NCBI GenBank assembly: GCA_024734555.1
Contig: JANPWX010019802.1
Location: 1,315,342 to 1,379,341, forward strand
Source of the DNA: Trochalopteron elliotii
Lineage: Eukaryota > Chordata > Aves > Passeriformes > Leiothrichidae
Length of the DNA stretch: 64,000 bases
Direction of reading: 5' to 3'
This document shows, in pieces, positions 48,404-61,402 of this stretch. Both the position numbers and the translations under genes were made by a program. The notes under the pieces were generated by a model. It had not been told where the DNA came from. It was given only the letters and a program-made list of their open reading frames with translations, and made no database searches. Each line of letters opens with the position of its first letter. Position 1 is the stretch's first letter.

Positions 48404-48671
48404 CTGTTAAATCTAAAGTGTTACTATTTCTGAGGGAGTGGCTCTATTACTGTCAACAAATGCTTTCACACAGGTTATGTTATCACACAGGTGAGAGCAG
48501 CTCCAGGATTCAGCACCAGTGTTTTGCAGCAGCTCTTTCTCATTTCAGGGGTCAGCCGAAACACCTGCAATTGTGCTCAACTTCTTATCTTGTTGTGACA
48601 TAAGTCCTGGACTTCCCTGTTACAGGTTCTGTGATTGTGCTTACAGTAATTAACAAGTTAATAGGTAAGTT
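48404..48671. other. Unassigned spacer
   Basis: Nothing recognisable between the CR1-linked block and the MIR relic. Confidence 0.4.
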
Positions 48672-48855
48672 ATGGTCTTCTGGTTAAACCCTGGACTGGA
48701 AGGCCTGGGAGTTGGTGGGTGGGTTAATGTCTCCACCACGTTCAAATCCTGTGACCTTAGGAGAGCCATTTACCACCTCTGTTTCCATTTTCCAGCTGAG
48801 AGTATTACTTTTATTTTACCTCACTGGGTTCCTGGGTATATTCATTAAGCAGATG
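48672..48855 (+). repeat. MIR-type SINE relic, most complete in the window
   Basis: The order is MIR-like from end to end: 'ggtcttctggttaaaccctg', 'gactggaaggcctgggagtt', 'ttcaaatcctgtgacctta', 'gagccatttaccacctctg', 'tttccattttccagctgaga', 'attttacctcactgggttc', then 'ttcattaagcagatggcat'. These correspond to the tRNA-like head, the CORE domain with 'tgtgaccttgggcaagtcac', 'cctcagtttcc', and the LINE-like tail 'cctcacagggttgttgtgag'. Such relics predate the split of birds and mammals and are rare in bird genomes. Confidence 0.75.
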
Positions 48856-49159
48856 GCATTACGGCAATGCAAACGTTGTTGGAGGATCCTTATGAATATG
48901 AATCTCATCACAGCTGTTTTTCCTTCGTCTCTGTGGTGGGCTGACTCCAAAATAAAGTGTACTTGTTGTCCTTTTTAAGCAGCTCACCCTGTCTGCTTTT
49001 TGTCTGGCACTGAATTAAAAGGCTGAGCAAGATGTAAACCTCAGCAGGATTTGTTTTCTAAAAAGTTACATTCAAACAAAACAAAGATGCACTGTAATTT
49101 TAAGAAGAGCATGTTTATGTTCCAGCTTAGGTGATAGCAAGGGGAATGGCTTTGATTAA
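48856..49159. other. Unassigned spacer
   Basis: Nothing recognisable. Confidence 0.4.
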
Positions 49160-49213
49160 ACCAAACAACCTCAAAAAAACCCAAACCAAAACAAAAACAA
49201 AACAACAAAAACC
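49160..49213. repeat. A/C-rich low-complexity tract
   Basis: The sequence is of the 'aaacccaaaccaaaacaaaa' type, like the larger tract at 25.5 kb. Confidence 0.85.
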
Positions 49214-51896
49214 CCTGAAACCTCTTAAATTTAATGAGTCATCGCAGATGATGTCTCTTGGTACTTCTGACAGGACTGCAGTGACCAGAGGTTTGGCGCA
49301 GATCTGCCAAGCCTTTCCCCTACAATGAGTTTCTGCAGAAAAATGGCTGGACTTTTAAACTGAAAATTTAATTTGAGAAAATTTTGTATTTTAGGTCATA
49401 AAGAACAGGAGAAGGAGAAAAAAGTCAAGATGAAAAGGTTTGTATGCAGTTCTGTTCCCTGCCCATGCTGGCTCTTCAGCAGTCTCTGCTACTGTGGATT
49501 CAGTGGTGCTGCTGGTAGGAATTTGAGTTTCTCTCTCCATCACCTGGGGTCTAGCTGGAGTTCTTCATCCCTTGCTGACACCCAGCACTCACCTATTTCT
49601 TCTCTCATCTCTGCTCTGCAGAGCCCCATGAGCTGGAGGAGACGCCACTTCATTCTCCCTTGCAGCTCTCACATATCCCTCTGTGGAGAGTGACAGCTCA
49701 TACACTCCCAGGAGCAAGCAGAGCAAGCTCATCCTCTGTGCAGTGCTCTGGCTGCCACCATGCCTAAATGTTTTTCATGGTCTTTAGCTCTGTTCATGTG
49801 CAGTCCTTTCCCAAAGGCACACGACTCTCCTCCAGAATCTCCTTGAATAAAGAAGTTTGGTTGGTTTGTTGGCCCTTTCTGGTTTTGTTTTTTAAATTCC
49901 TGCATGCTGTCATTTCAACAGTGATAGAGTATAAATAAGTCTTGGCAGATTTTCAGCTAACCTAAGCAGACAGAGCTCTAGTGACATTGGTGGGCATGGA
50001 TAAGTCCCCACATCTGAACACAAGTACCAGAGGCTCCGTCCTGCTGACACAGAAGACAATGGCAAACCTCCCACTGACTTCATATGAAGCAGGATCTGAC
50101 ATTTAGGGAAATATCTGGTGAGGCTTGCTTATGGGAACTCCAGAGAACTTACAATAACATACATTTCATTCTTTCCTATGTGTGTCCAAATGTGAGGTCA
50201 CTTGTTCAATTACACCCCTATTCTTATTCTGTTGGGTAATGAGGGGAAAACAAAAGAGCATTTGCATTTGCTTATAGCACTGTATTTTTCCCCAAAGCTA
50301 ACACAATGGCACTAGGCAGTTTTGCTCTCATGAAATATACCGAGCCAACAAGAAAAAAAACCAAAACCCCATAACTGAATAGTTGTAAATGTTATTGAAA
50401 GGATTCATAATGGGTTCCGAGGGGCTTTATGAAATGGCTTTAGGAAAGCTTAATTCTTTGAAATGTTTTTGAGGTGAACATGTATTTAATTATATTTCAA
50501 TAGAGTTTAAAGGCCTCCTGTTACTAGCATTGTTCAGTGAAAAGCTTCTATGTTTTTTCAAATGTACCCCTTAATTCAAATCCTTTCCTGCAATTTCATT
50601 TTGAGAGAGAAACCATTTTTGTATGTTGATTACTATTTCTGTGAATCTCAGGCAGGTAAAAGAATGAGTTATTGGAATAATTTTATTTTGATGACCTATC
50701 AGCTAAAAAGCCTTAAATGACAGTGATTGCAAAGCGGTGCAATTAGGCTGAATATGGATTGTCCTTCCAGGTTCTCTGAAAATGGCAAAGCAAGTCTGAT
50801 TGAAGCAGGATGTCGTAACAAATTTGTTTGGTGTGGTAGTTGGAGCCTGCTGGAAGGATTTAGTGAAGAGGGATGCAGCAATGGGAGCCATTGTGAACTG
50901 TGAAGGAATAGGACACTGGGTTCCCTCATTTCTCTATTTACCAAAATGACCAAATCCAGGCTGGGTTTAGCTCTCACTGTCCTCTGCTTCCAGTGCTGCA
51001 CTGTCTTGTCTCCATTCCACAATCCGTCCTGACCCACAATATTTGCTGTGTTTCATAGCATGATATTTAAAAATTGGCTCTGGGCTTATTAAATTCAAAT
51101 GAGCAATATAGTATGGGAGAAAAAAAAATGGGGAACCATCTTTAAAAACCCAATGAATTTGTTACTTCCTGCCTAAGGGCAGGCTTGCTTACCTGTAAGC
51201 TAGATACCTTTGTTTTTCTCATCTTACACACTTACCAAAGCTGCCATCATATCCAGTGGAAACAAAAGTTGCATACCTATATTCTCACTGTATGAATCTA
51301 AAGGTTGACTTCTAATTTACTGGTGAGGTTCCCTCCAGGCCAGGACACAGCTGGGTTGTCTCAGTTATGCCATAAGAAGGTTGCTGAAGCAACCCCCCTA
51401 GGCTAAATCTATGAATGCTCAGCATACTTGTCTGGCTTTTGTAAGGAGGATTAGCATGTCCAGTTGAGAAACATTACCCATTGCTCAGTCTTTGGCAGCA
51501 GTCACAGAGTCAGTCCAGCATATGCTCGACTGTCCTTCTGATATTCATCTATAAAGAAAATTGGTCATTGTAAAATCCTATTGTGGGAGGTTCCCTTCTG
51601 CAAAAACAGATAGTTGTGCAGAGATGGTATCCCTCCCTCAAGTATGTTGCTGCTTTGGCTCAGCTGCTCTGCCCACTTTAGCAGAGACTCTGATCCCAGA
51701 GATTTTCCGATGCAATTGCCAAAGCAATTTGAGAATGGAATATTTTGAAAATGTTTGGTGACAATTTGAGTGTTTTTTGTAAGAACAGCAACTAGCACTT
51801 TTAATTAATGGCTACTGTGCTTGTTGTTTCTTTACTGGTAACTTAACTAGCTCCTTTAGAGTATTTTGTATTTGTAGAATGTGCATATAATTTATT
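49214..51896. other. Unassigned non-coding stretch
   Basis: No gene is recognised. A small acceptor-to-donor segment at 49395-49437 was considered and not accepted. The minus-strand 112-residue frame at 50699-51037 shows no known domain. Confidence 0.45.
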
Positions 51897-51975
51897 ATTG
51901 CCTCTGGCCAGAGGCAATCACAGTGTATATCAGACACTGTACATCAGGTCACTGTATATCAGATAATGTACAACA
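51897..51975. repeat. Perfect 22-bp palindrome followed by short direct and inverted repeats
   Basis: ATTGCCTCTGG at 51897 is followed at once by its exact reverse complement, with no loop, ending at 51918. Directly after it, 'gtatatcag', 'gtacatcag' and 'gtatatcag' recur at a spacing of about 16-18 bases, with a further 'gtaca'. CAGTGT...ACACTG within this run is itself an inverted repeat. The cluster looks like a compact symmetrical site or a small repeat array. No transposon terminal repeat or protein-binding motif is assigned. Confidence 0.8.
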
Positions 51976-52802
51976 CAATGAGGACACGGTGGACAATGAT
52001 AAGTTAAAATTATGCAGCTAACCATTGTGACTTTTGCATTAGTCATAAGGCTTTTGTCAGTTTATACAGTTTGTTGTATTAGCCAAGAAATGGAAATGGA
52101 ATTGACCAGGCAAGTTGAAAGAAGCGCACCCTGACATGGGAAGCAAAAGCAGTTTTTAAAGTAGCTTTAATCTTTGAGCTATCATTCATTTATGGCTACT
52201 TTGCTGCAAGTTGTATGATACTTAGGTCCCACATCCACCTAATTTTATACAGCTTCAGTTGCCTCTTAAGGCCAGAATTTGGTATGGAAAAACAATTCAC
52301 CTTTATTTCTTGACTGGACTGGTATATTTTATTTTTGATCACTTTTTTCTAGCCAAACTAATTCAACCATAAAAAAGACTAACATATCCTAACCAGGTCT
52401 TGGGAAAATGAAAGAGAAATCTGAGGCTCACATTATTCTCTGAAATGTTTTTTCCCCAGGCTGCTAATGACCTTCCTTTGCATCTTACAGATATATATTA
52501 CATTTCCCTGATTTCAGGAAATATGTCTGAATCTCCTATTAGGGCAGTTTGGGACAGGACAAGTTAGCATGTTATTACCATAAATAGAAGCCAAGAAGAT
52601 GAGGGGCTAATGGGTATGTCCGAAACATCAATTTCTGGATAGCCATGGAGCCAACCAAGGGTTTATTGGCACTTACACACCATGAACAGGAGCAAGATAG
52701 GACTGTGGAAAGGGCCATGAAGACACAGGGCAGAACTTTTCTGGTGCAAACATCTTTGTTCTGGTCCCTGAAGCACAAAACCATACAGGAAAGTACAGGA
52801 AT
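51976..52802. other. Unassigned non-coding stretch
   Basis: No gene or repeat family is recognised. Confidence 0.45.
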
Positions 52803-53006
<204 letters not shown>

Positions 53007-53329
53007 NNNNNNNNNNNNNNNNNNNNNNNNNNNNNNNNNNNNNNNNNNNNNNNNNNNNNNNNNNNNNNNNNNNNNNNNNNNNNNNNNNNNNNNNNNNNNN
53101 NNNNNNNNNNNNNNNNNNNNNNNNNNNNNNNNNNNNNNNNNNNNNNNNNNNNNNNNNNNNNNNNNNNNNNNNNNNNNNNNNNNNNNNNNNNNNNNNNNNN
53201 NNNNNNNNNNNNNNNNNNNNNNNNNNNNNNNNNNNNNNNNNNNNNNNNNNNNNNNNNNNNNNNNNNNNNNNNNNNNNNNNNNNNNNNNNNNNNNNNNNNN
53301 NNNNNNNNNNNNNNNNNNNNNNNNNNNNN
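53007..53329. other. Assembly gap (323 Ns)
   Basis: A run of N within the pyrimidine-rich microsatellite region. The true length is unknown, because such repeats commonly break assemblies. Frames that run through the Ns are artefacts. Confidence 0.99.
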
Positions 53330-53345
53330 TGCGGGTAGTAAGTAC

Positions 53346-53351
53346 ATTCTC

Positions 53352-53383
<32 letters not shown>

Positions 53384-53485
53384 TTTCTCTCTCTCTTTCT
53401 TTCTTTCTTTCTCTCTCTCTCTTTCCCTCTCTCTCTCTTTTTCTCTGTCTTTATTTCTTTCTCACATTCTCTTTCTTTCTTGCTT

Positions 53486-53516
<31 letters not shown>

Positions 53517-53645
53517 CTCTCTCTTTCTCTCTCTTTTTCTCTGTCTTTATTTCTTTCTCACATTCTCTTTCTTTCTTGCTTTCTCTCTTTTTTGCTTTCT
53601 CTCCCTCTTTCTCTCTCTCTGTCTCATTCTTTCATTCTTTCTCTC
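53346..53645. repeat. Irregular CTTT/CT-rich repeat with 96-bp higher-order unit
   Basis: After the gap, CTTT, CT and CTTTT words alternate. A longer pattern beginning 'ctctgtctttatttctttct' and containing 'cacattctctttctttcttg' occurs at 53443 and again at 53539, a period of 96 bases. This indicates a segmental duplication inside the microsatellite. Confidence 0.9.
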
Positions 53646-56600
53646 ACAGTAAGTGAGTAGATGAGTTTGTGACTAATGTACAAATTCTCATGCTGAGTGT
53701 GTATTTCACGAATAAAATTTTTGTGGATCCTCAGACTTCTCTAATTTCTTTCAGCCACAAGTGTTTACAAATCTTGAGTGCTTCCTTCCCCTTCATAGTA
53801 GGACATCACACCATATAATTAACAAGTCATGTTGACTTTGGTAATGATATTTAATTGGAGTGCCAGATTAAGAAATTTATTAGTTTATGTCCTTGTTCCC
53901 AGTGCAAAAACCAGTTGTCAGCCATATGTGATGAGAGTCCCACCTCCCCTTAAAAGTTTGTATTTACCAATGTTTCCCTCTCAAATCCTCCTAGCATTTG
54001 AAAAGTTCTTTTGATTCACTATTGCATACAATGGCCTCTTATCTGCCTACACCTTGATTATAATAGAGTTTGCTGGTGTGATTAAAGGATCTCTTCCCAG
54101 GACATTTGTCATTCTTGTGCTACAAACAACATTTTTGTAAGTTCCCTTTCATCCTCTTTCCCATTATTTCTGGTTTCTGCAACACTGAGATATCTTGCAC
54201 AAAATCACCTCTGGTAAAAAGGCACTATGTATCATTTGGAAGACATTCCCTGTCATCTCATAATTCTGTATTAATACTTTGGAAATCTTTGTTCCTGGAA
54301 GCCCATATCCTCCTGCAGGACAGATACCATCCCTGGCATCAGTATGATGTCAAAGTCCATGGTGCTTTGGCAGTGACTGTTTGCACAGGCACTCGCACAC
54401 CTGCTCTGTGCTAGCAAGCTTAATAGCACAGATGAAATATTTCAAGGAGCACACTCCTTTTACACTGCTCAATGCTGGGCTCATCATGTTGAAACAGTTA
54501 CTAGGGTCAGGGTGCCAAGCTCTCAAAGCCTGAAGATCTGCCTGGGACGAGCTTTGATCCCCAGCGCTCAGTAAGGAGAGATCTTCCTTACTGAGCTGAT
54601 GCAAAATTATATTCCCAATTTAACATTCCCATAATCTTCTCTGTTGTTATGTCACCATTATTTTTCAATTAAATTCAATGGAAGCGTGCACTCCTCTTCC
54701 TTCTGATCTCAAGGAGGCTGTTGGAATCTGTTCTGCCTCCTCCCTAGAAGGAAGAGGCTGTATTGGAGGGCTGGGATCCTCCTCCATGCAGCAGGGCTGC
54801 AACCTCTGCAGGAGCTTAGCAGTGTAGCAAGGCTTTGGTAACAGCAAAGTGTCCTGCTGTTCAGAAGGGCCAGTTATTTCTGATTACATTTTAAGGGAGA
54901 AAACTGAATGCCCCAGAAACAAAAGCATCTCCCAGAGCTGACTCTCCATGTTACTAAACCTCAGGGCATTGTGTAAAATACTCTGGTTCTCTAAAGAGCT
55001 GGACTAGCTTTGAGCTGCTTCTTTGTCCCCTGGGGACAGCAGTTTGAGGAAGAGGAGAACGTAGTCTCTTAATAGCTGCATATCATTCATGCAGAGTATG
55101 AAAAGAGTTCTCCCAATGAACAGATTACAAGGCTACTAGACACTTTGTTCAGGTTTTTTTAACATCTCTTACAACCTGGATCTACCTGTCTCCTCTCCCC
55201 TGAAGCATCTTTTCTCACTGCTGTAAAGAAATGAATATTTGCAGTCTGTTTTAGGTTCTTGATTTCTGTTAGCTTGTCTGTGTGAGCAAAAATTGTCATT
55301 TCAAGGTGGATCTACTGTGGTGGTTTGCCATGCTTATTTTGCATGTCAGTCAAAGGCTGTTTCCAAGAGATGCTAAGGAGTGCTTAGTGGTCAAGGAGAT
55401 CTTTAGGGCTAAACTCTGTTAGTAGGATGCTTTAGACCCTTGATTCTATTTATTTTGAAATCGCAGAGTAATGGTAATGTTTGCACAAAGAGTGAAGCTG
55501 TTTGGTTTAAAAAGAGAAGAAAAAAGAAAGGGCCCTCACATTTGCATGTGTGACTTGGCCTTGCATGCTCTGCTGTGCTCTTCAGTCCCAGGCTGCTATT
55601 GCCAGTGCTGTGAAATTTCCCATGGTGTGAGGCTGCTCCATGGCTGTTACTCCACCAGACAGGGGAACCATGGACCCACACCTGCCAGCCCCACCTCCCT
55701 CCCCCAGCAAAGCCCCAGCAGGGCTCACTGCACTCGGGCCTGGAACAGCCCAGGATTGTTCCTTGGTGTCTCAGTTTTATGGCCTACAGGCTGTAAATTT
55801 GCATTGTTTTATATGTCTCTGACCCTTGCCAGGTTTTCAGCTGTGCTGTTTGATCATAGGTTACAGGGACCAGTCTGTTTGCACAAGTGCCTGTATATGG
55901 AGTCGTGGGAGGATTTCCTCTGGGTAACACAGATCACACGGGGAGGGGCAGCAGGTGCAGCTCACCTGCAGTGTCTCAAAAGCAACAGGTAACTTCAGCT
56001 GCAGCACTCTGGCAGATTTCCTTTCCAGAGGATAAGTTATGACTTCAAAGCAACACAGAAGCTTTCAAAAGTTAAAGATTTATCCACTACTGTGTGAAAG
56101 CCTCTGTAAGGTGGTACCATCTCACTGTTGCCCAGAATACTCTGGCACGGCACAGCACTGCAATGGGAATAAAGGCTCTGCAGCCCTAGGCTGCCTCCTG
56201 TAATACAGCAGCACTGCCAGTGCAACGCAGTGACTACTAGGGATAACTGGAGATAGGGGCTCCCAAGGGACTCACTCAGAGTGGGATCACAGCATTAGCC
56301 TCATCCATCCCAGCCCCAGTGGGTGAGCATTGAAACAAAGCCAGCCAAGTGGTTTAAAATCAAGTCCTGGGATGTTTTCCTCTTGAAAATTACACCTGGC
56401 CAAATTGGCAGTGGAGTTGTACTGCCATGTTTCATGTTAGCTTCAGGTTTATTTTATAGTGATAAACAGAGTTAAGTAAGAGAATACATCAGAAGTGATG
56501 GAAGTTCTGGGAATATCAGGTCAGAACTCATACACAGCCTAGTAAAATAGATAGATGTAGACTGAACATAATGTTTTATAGCTAGCAGGATATTAATTAA

Positions 56601-56842
56601 AATGTATACAAGGAGAGTTTTAATCTTGTAATAGTGAAACACCTTCACAAACTTAGCAGCTCTCCAAGTATATATTATGGTTAATATGAGTTACATGCTT
56701 TCATATATCTTTCCTTTAAATGACAGGTATTTCCTTCAGGTGTTCTCTTCATGTATTTGTTCAGGCTTCAACAGCAGTGATTTTGTTATAAAATACTCTA
56801 AAACCTGGGCTGATTTTGTTGTTGGTGGTGGTGTTTTTTCTT
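53646..56842. other. Unassigned non-coding stretch
   Basis: No gene is recognised. The 173-residue forward frame at 55471-55992 is the longest complex one here, but it shows no known domain and no convincing exon borders. Confidence 0.45.

Positions 56843-56878
<36 letters not shown>
56843..56878. repeat. (GTT)n microsatellite
   Basis: About twelve GTT units, preceded by interrupted 'gttggtggtggtg' copies. Confidence 0.95.
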
Positions 56879-59800
56879 TCTCTGTAAAGAGATGACAGCC
56901 CAATAGAACTAAATACTAGCAAGAACTAAGGATTCTGTGGTCTGGATAGATGTAAGGACTGAACTTTACCACAGTCTGAGGTTATCAGATGTGTGCTCTT
57001 GGTTTTGGACTTTAAAGAAATGCAGGGAAAACCACAAAGTTTAAATCTTTCTTTTTATATTTATAGGCTCAAAGTAACAAATCTTCATACAATTACATTT
57101 TAGGCCAGACACTGAACACATAAGAAATAAAAATTTTAATCAAAACTTGCCACTGTGTAAAGAAAAACAACTGGTCTTTAATTTTATATATTTGCCTTTT
57201 TGACTAAATCTTCAGAAAAGACTGGTGATTTTCAGTTTCAAACATTCTTCAGTAGTAACTTGAGATATGCTTAAAGAAATACTAATTTTTTAAGAGGCTT
57301 TTGGACAATTGCCGTCTGAAAGTAAATGTTTTCTGTAGTGGTGAACACAGTTAATCTCTAGTTCCCCTTTAAAATATCTGCCAATAAAAAAAAATCTTTG
57401 GCTTGGTTCTGTTTTTCTTATATTATCCATGGACCAGATCCTGCTCCTTCTAGCTTCTGTGTCAAAATGTCTATGGACTTTTTTGTATCAAACTCAGGCC
57501 ATAATTTTGCAAGTTATCTGCAAGGGATCAGCATAATATATATAAAAATACAGTGATTATTTGCTGTGGTTTTCTTTCTATCCCTGGCTAAATATGCAAC
57601 AATTTTGTTCTTTTGCCATTTTTCCTTCCCCAGCTGGAGTTCTGGAAGTTTAGCTATGCAGCTTGTAATCATTTTCTCATTTATCATTTATTATTTTCAG
57701 TAATTTATTCCCTTGCTTTCCTCTCTCCTGACCCCAATGGGTTACTTACTTCACACTTTGGTTTAGAAATGCTGATTTCTGACAGTAAGACCAACCTACC
57801 CTGATCTGTATTTCTGTAGAGACCATATCAGCATGGATTGAAGAAACCAAGTACATTACAATAAAAGCTCAGGTTTATCTTTTCCAGTTCAGCTGCTAAC
57901 AAAAGACTAGTGAATGTTTTTCTGGCCTTTGAAGACACCAGTTCAAATTCTTCTTCCAAGGTCAAAGCGTTACCTCAAAATCTGTATTTCATGGCAGTGC
58001 TATTATTTTGGTGAAAATTTAGTCTGTCTTCCTGGTGAGCATATTATAACTCTTTGTGGTGTTTTAAGGCAGACAGAAATGCTTGGAATTAATTATCTTA
58101 GGAAACAAAAGTGGCAAACAGGAGTCTAAGTTACATTTACAAAACATCTATGGCCCTTATTCTTTGCATTCTCCCAGGACCTGAGTGTGATAGTAAGCAA
58201 TGTCACTCTCTTTTCATGCAAAAGTGATTTGCATGAAATCTGGGAAATGTGGTAGATCAGGGAACTAAGTTTTAAAAAGGAAAAAAAAACCAAAAGCACA
58301 ACAACTGAACATCTCACCCTCACCACCTCAAGAGAGCGATACAGGAGCAGGCAGAACTACAACATGGTTATAGGGTTCTGTTGATGAAGAGCCCGGAGTA
58401 TTGGAGGGAGTCAGGAGGAGTAGGGTGTCTCATGGGGCTGTGGGGTTTTTGTTCTCATCCAGCCATCTCAGCTCCTGAGAGCTTGTGGGAGCTTCAGGTT
58501 TATTTAGGAGATGAGCAAGGTTTGGTACCTTGGAAAGACATGGTTCTCCCTCAGCCATCAGAAAGGAGAAGTATGGAAATTACTAGCTGCCAGTGTCTCA
58601 CGGCAGGGATTTAGGGAGCAATTAGCTTTTGCTCTGACTGGCTGGTTATTTTTCCAAAGGCACCTGAGAGACCCAGATGACACTTCAAGCACAGGGAAAA
58701 TATTTGGAGCTAGTTGTTCCCTCTGAACATGTTTTGTATACTTCCTTTTCACACGCTTGCTTTGTTTTCATGAAGTTTTGTTTTAGCAAAGGCAATAACC
58801 AGCAGATGTGCTTGAGCCGGGGCTCTACATCCAGGCTTTGCTGTTTGACCATGTTATCACTGTTAGCTTAGACTAAGGATTAAGGCTATTAGTAAGGTAT
58901 CTATATTTAAATGCTGCTTCTAACAGTTCCAGTTCCTGCCTGCTAGCTAGAGGTCTTGTTCAGGCCTTGTTCCTCTGGTTTTTTGCCTCACACCCCATGC
59001 AAATGGGCACAATATAAGCTTTTCAATGCCCATCTATTCCTGTTTGCTGAAGGAGAAGAAAATTCTGGTCTGGGGCATGAATTTACATGTCTGTTCCACT
59101 ACAAGTTATGCCTGTGTCCACACTAGTGCTGGAACATTTTGCCTGACTTAACCTGCACTTTTGGCACACACAGCAATTTTTGAGTTTCCTTTTCCTCTGG
59201 AGACAGCATAAGGAACCTCTAGCGTTCTTTCTTTTTTTATTATTGTTGTTTTTAGCTTTGCCTATCCTTAAAAGACCTCATCCCCCTTTCTAAAGATTCC
59301 AGGAAGAAGCAAAATGTACTTCTGCTTTATAGTCAGGAGGTTAAGCACAGGCAAAGTAGAGAAGTGGAGGAGTACAAATTCCATAACTCTTCTAAGTATC
59401 TATCATAAAAAAAAATCTTACTAGCTAATACTGAGAGTCCTGTCTATCCTTTTTTCTCCCAATAGAAGCTGAAAGAACTGCTGTTTGTTTGGACTCCTTT
59501 TCTGCAGGAGACCTTCACAAGCCCTGGCAAATATAGTCTAAGTCTTCCTGGGGTTATGCAGGATTCTTTTCTGAATCAGATTGAAATTATATTTCTGGAC
59601 ATTGCTCTTCTGACTGTTCTGTTCAGAAAAGAAGTATCACCACCCTTAATTGTATATGCTTGGCAGATTGGATGCTTGAAATGGGAGATAGTATCTGTGC
59701 ATTTTGTAGGCCAAGAAAATGTTTGTGAGGTCCCTTTTGGAAAATGTAACCCTTACTTTAAGGTCAATTGCAGTTAATAATGGCTTTCCTTAAAAAAGCT

Positions 59801-61344
59801 AAACTGATTTAATACAAAAGCATTTTCGTGTCTTTTAATCATCTTAGTAGAATATTCTACTTGCAAGAATTTCCTGAGAAAGAAACATCTTCAGTTTCAG
59901 CTTTTAAGGCAGAGAAATAATTTTTCAGTCATCACTGGGATGGTTGGGTTCTCTTGACTGTAGTGTGTGTTTATTATCAGGTTCTTGCCTTCCCAGTGCC
60001 CTCAAACTCTTCTCCAACTGCATGGATTACCTGTTCTTCCTAGGGGTGTCAGCTTGATGAGATCCACATGGGATCTATTTTTGAAACAGTGAGCATTTTA
60101 ATACCTCTTCTCCAATCCTTGGCTGCTCATTTCTGTAAATATTTGTAGTAACTTTAGGTCTTACATTCCTTTAGTAAGGAGCAAGTGATCAAAGCAAGTC
60201 CTCTCTTTCATTTCTTTATTATATTTTGTGATGTGCCTTTTTTTTTTCTCCAAGAGCAAGAGTCCCTCTAAAGTTTGCATCCAGTTAAAAATAAGGACAG
60301 AATTTTGCTGACTAGTTGTCTAAAGCTCCAAGTGTGGCTCTCAACAGCCTCTGCACTGTTCCCTCCTCACCCAGATATTACATCTCCTGCTAACATGATC
60401 CAGCTTTTCAGCAAATTCAGCATTTGTGACCTTGCATTGCCCTGGCTTCTTTCTTCCCAGGCTGGCAAACTTTCACATGGGATCCCCATGCCTTCTTAAG
60501 TCTGTTTTCTTGGCCTTGCCAAGTCACTCTAATGATGCAGAGTAACCTTACTGATCAAAAACCTTGGAATAGATCACTTTCTTGGCCTCTGAAACATGTA
60601 ACAGCAGTGTGAAGGTTACGTGATGCAAATATGTTTTCTTAATGTGTTTTAATGTTCTTAAACAAACAAAAAAAGCATATTGGCAGTAGGTGAAGCAACA
60701 ACTTCAGAATGAATGCATTAAACATAAAAGTCACTGCGGGTTTTCTCTGTCAAAAGTAAAACAAAAAATTTACATGGCTGTGTAAATATACAAAGCAAGA
60801 TCACCGCAGGCAAATGTTTACAAGACACATGTTTAGCCTATACCATTGTTTTCCAGCAGAAAGCAGAAATGCAGAATGAGAAGTCCTGGGCAGCTGTTTA
60901 TTTTGTCAGATGCTGTGGGTCTGTGAAACAACATTAAGTGAGCAGTGTTTGTGATGTTTAAAGATAGGTGGTGCACCCATTAAATATTTCAGATAGGAGA
61001 TTTATGGTTTACTTGTTAGCTTTTGGTCCTATTGTTACCCTTACCTGAGATCTCAATAACCACATCTCATTTCTCTTAGATGTCTCCTAGCACAGATCAG
61101 CTCTTTCACCAACTGTTATTTCAGAGATGACTTTTTTGTGCGTGACAACCAAAATCACTGCCATCATCAATTAGAAGTGAAACCTTCTCATCTCTGTTTG
61201 TAGTGTCTTCACCTTATCACTGTCGTCACTCCCATCAGCACACCCCACTTTCAAGATAAGCATCAGGATGAAGACTTAGTCCAGTCACCCATAAGAAATT
61301 AATGTCTGATGCTATTTTATGCTTTGTGTGCCATGCAGATCCAA
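56879..61344. other. Unassigned non-coding stretch
   Basis: AT-rich DNA with short frames. No gene, repeat terminus or RNA gene is recognised over about 4.4 kb. Confidence 0.5.
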
Positions 61345-61402
61345 TCTTGACAAGCTTGACAATCTTGACAATCTTGACAATCCAATCCAAGACTTGACAA
61401 GC
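61345..61402. repeat. Short tandem repeat of CTTGACAAT/CTTGACAAG
   Basis: Five copies of a nine-base 'cttgacaa(t/g)' word, the last separated by 'ccaatccaaga'. The nine-base unit preserves frame, so the minus-strand frame reads a VKIVKIVKLVKI-type repeat. This is explained by the DNA repeat rather than by a protein. Confidence 0.85.

Noticed and set aside
49395..49437. 43-base segment between 'tattttag' and a possible donor 'gtttgt', reading HKEQEKEKKVKMKR
   Set aside because: The donor is weak, the length is not a multiple of three, and lysine-rich readings of A-rich DNA are common by chance.
55471..55992. Forward frame of 173 residues in a GC-richer patch
   Set aside because: No domain is recognised. 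The Cys- and His-rich stretches are irregular and do not form zinc-finger spacing. No exon borders are convincing.
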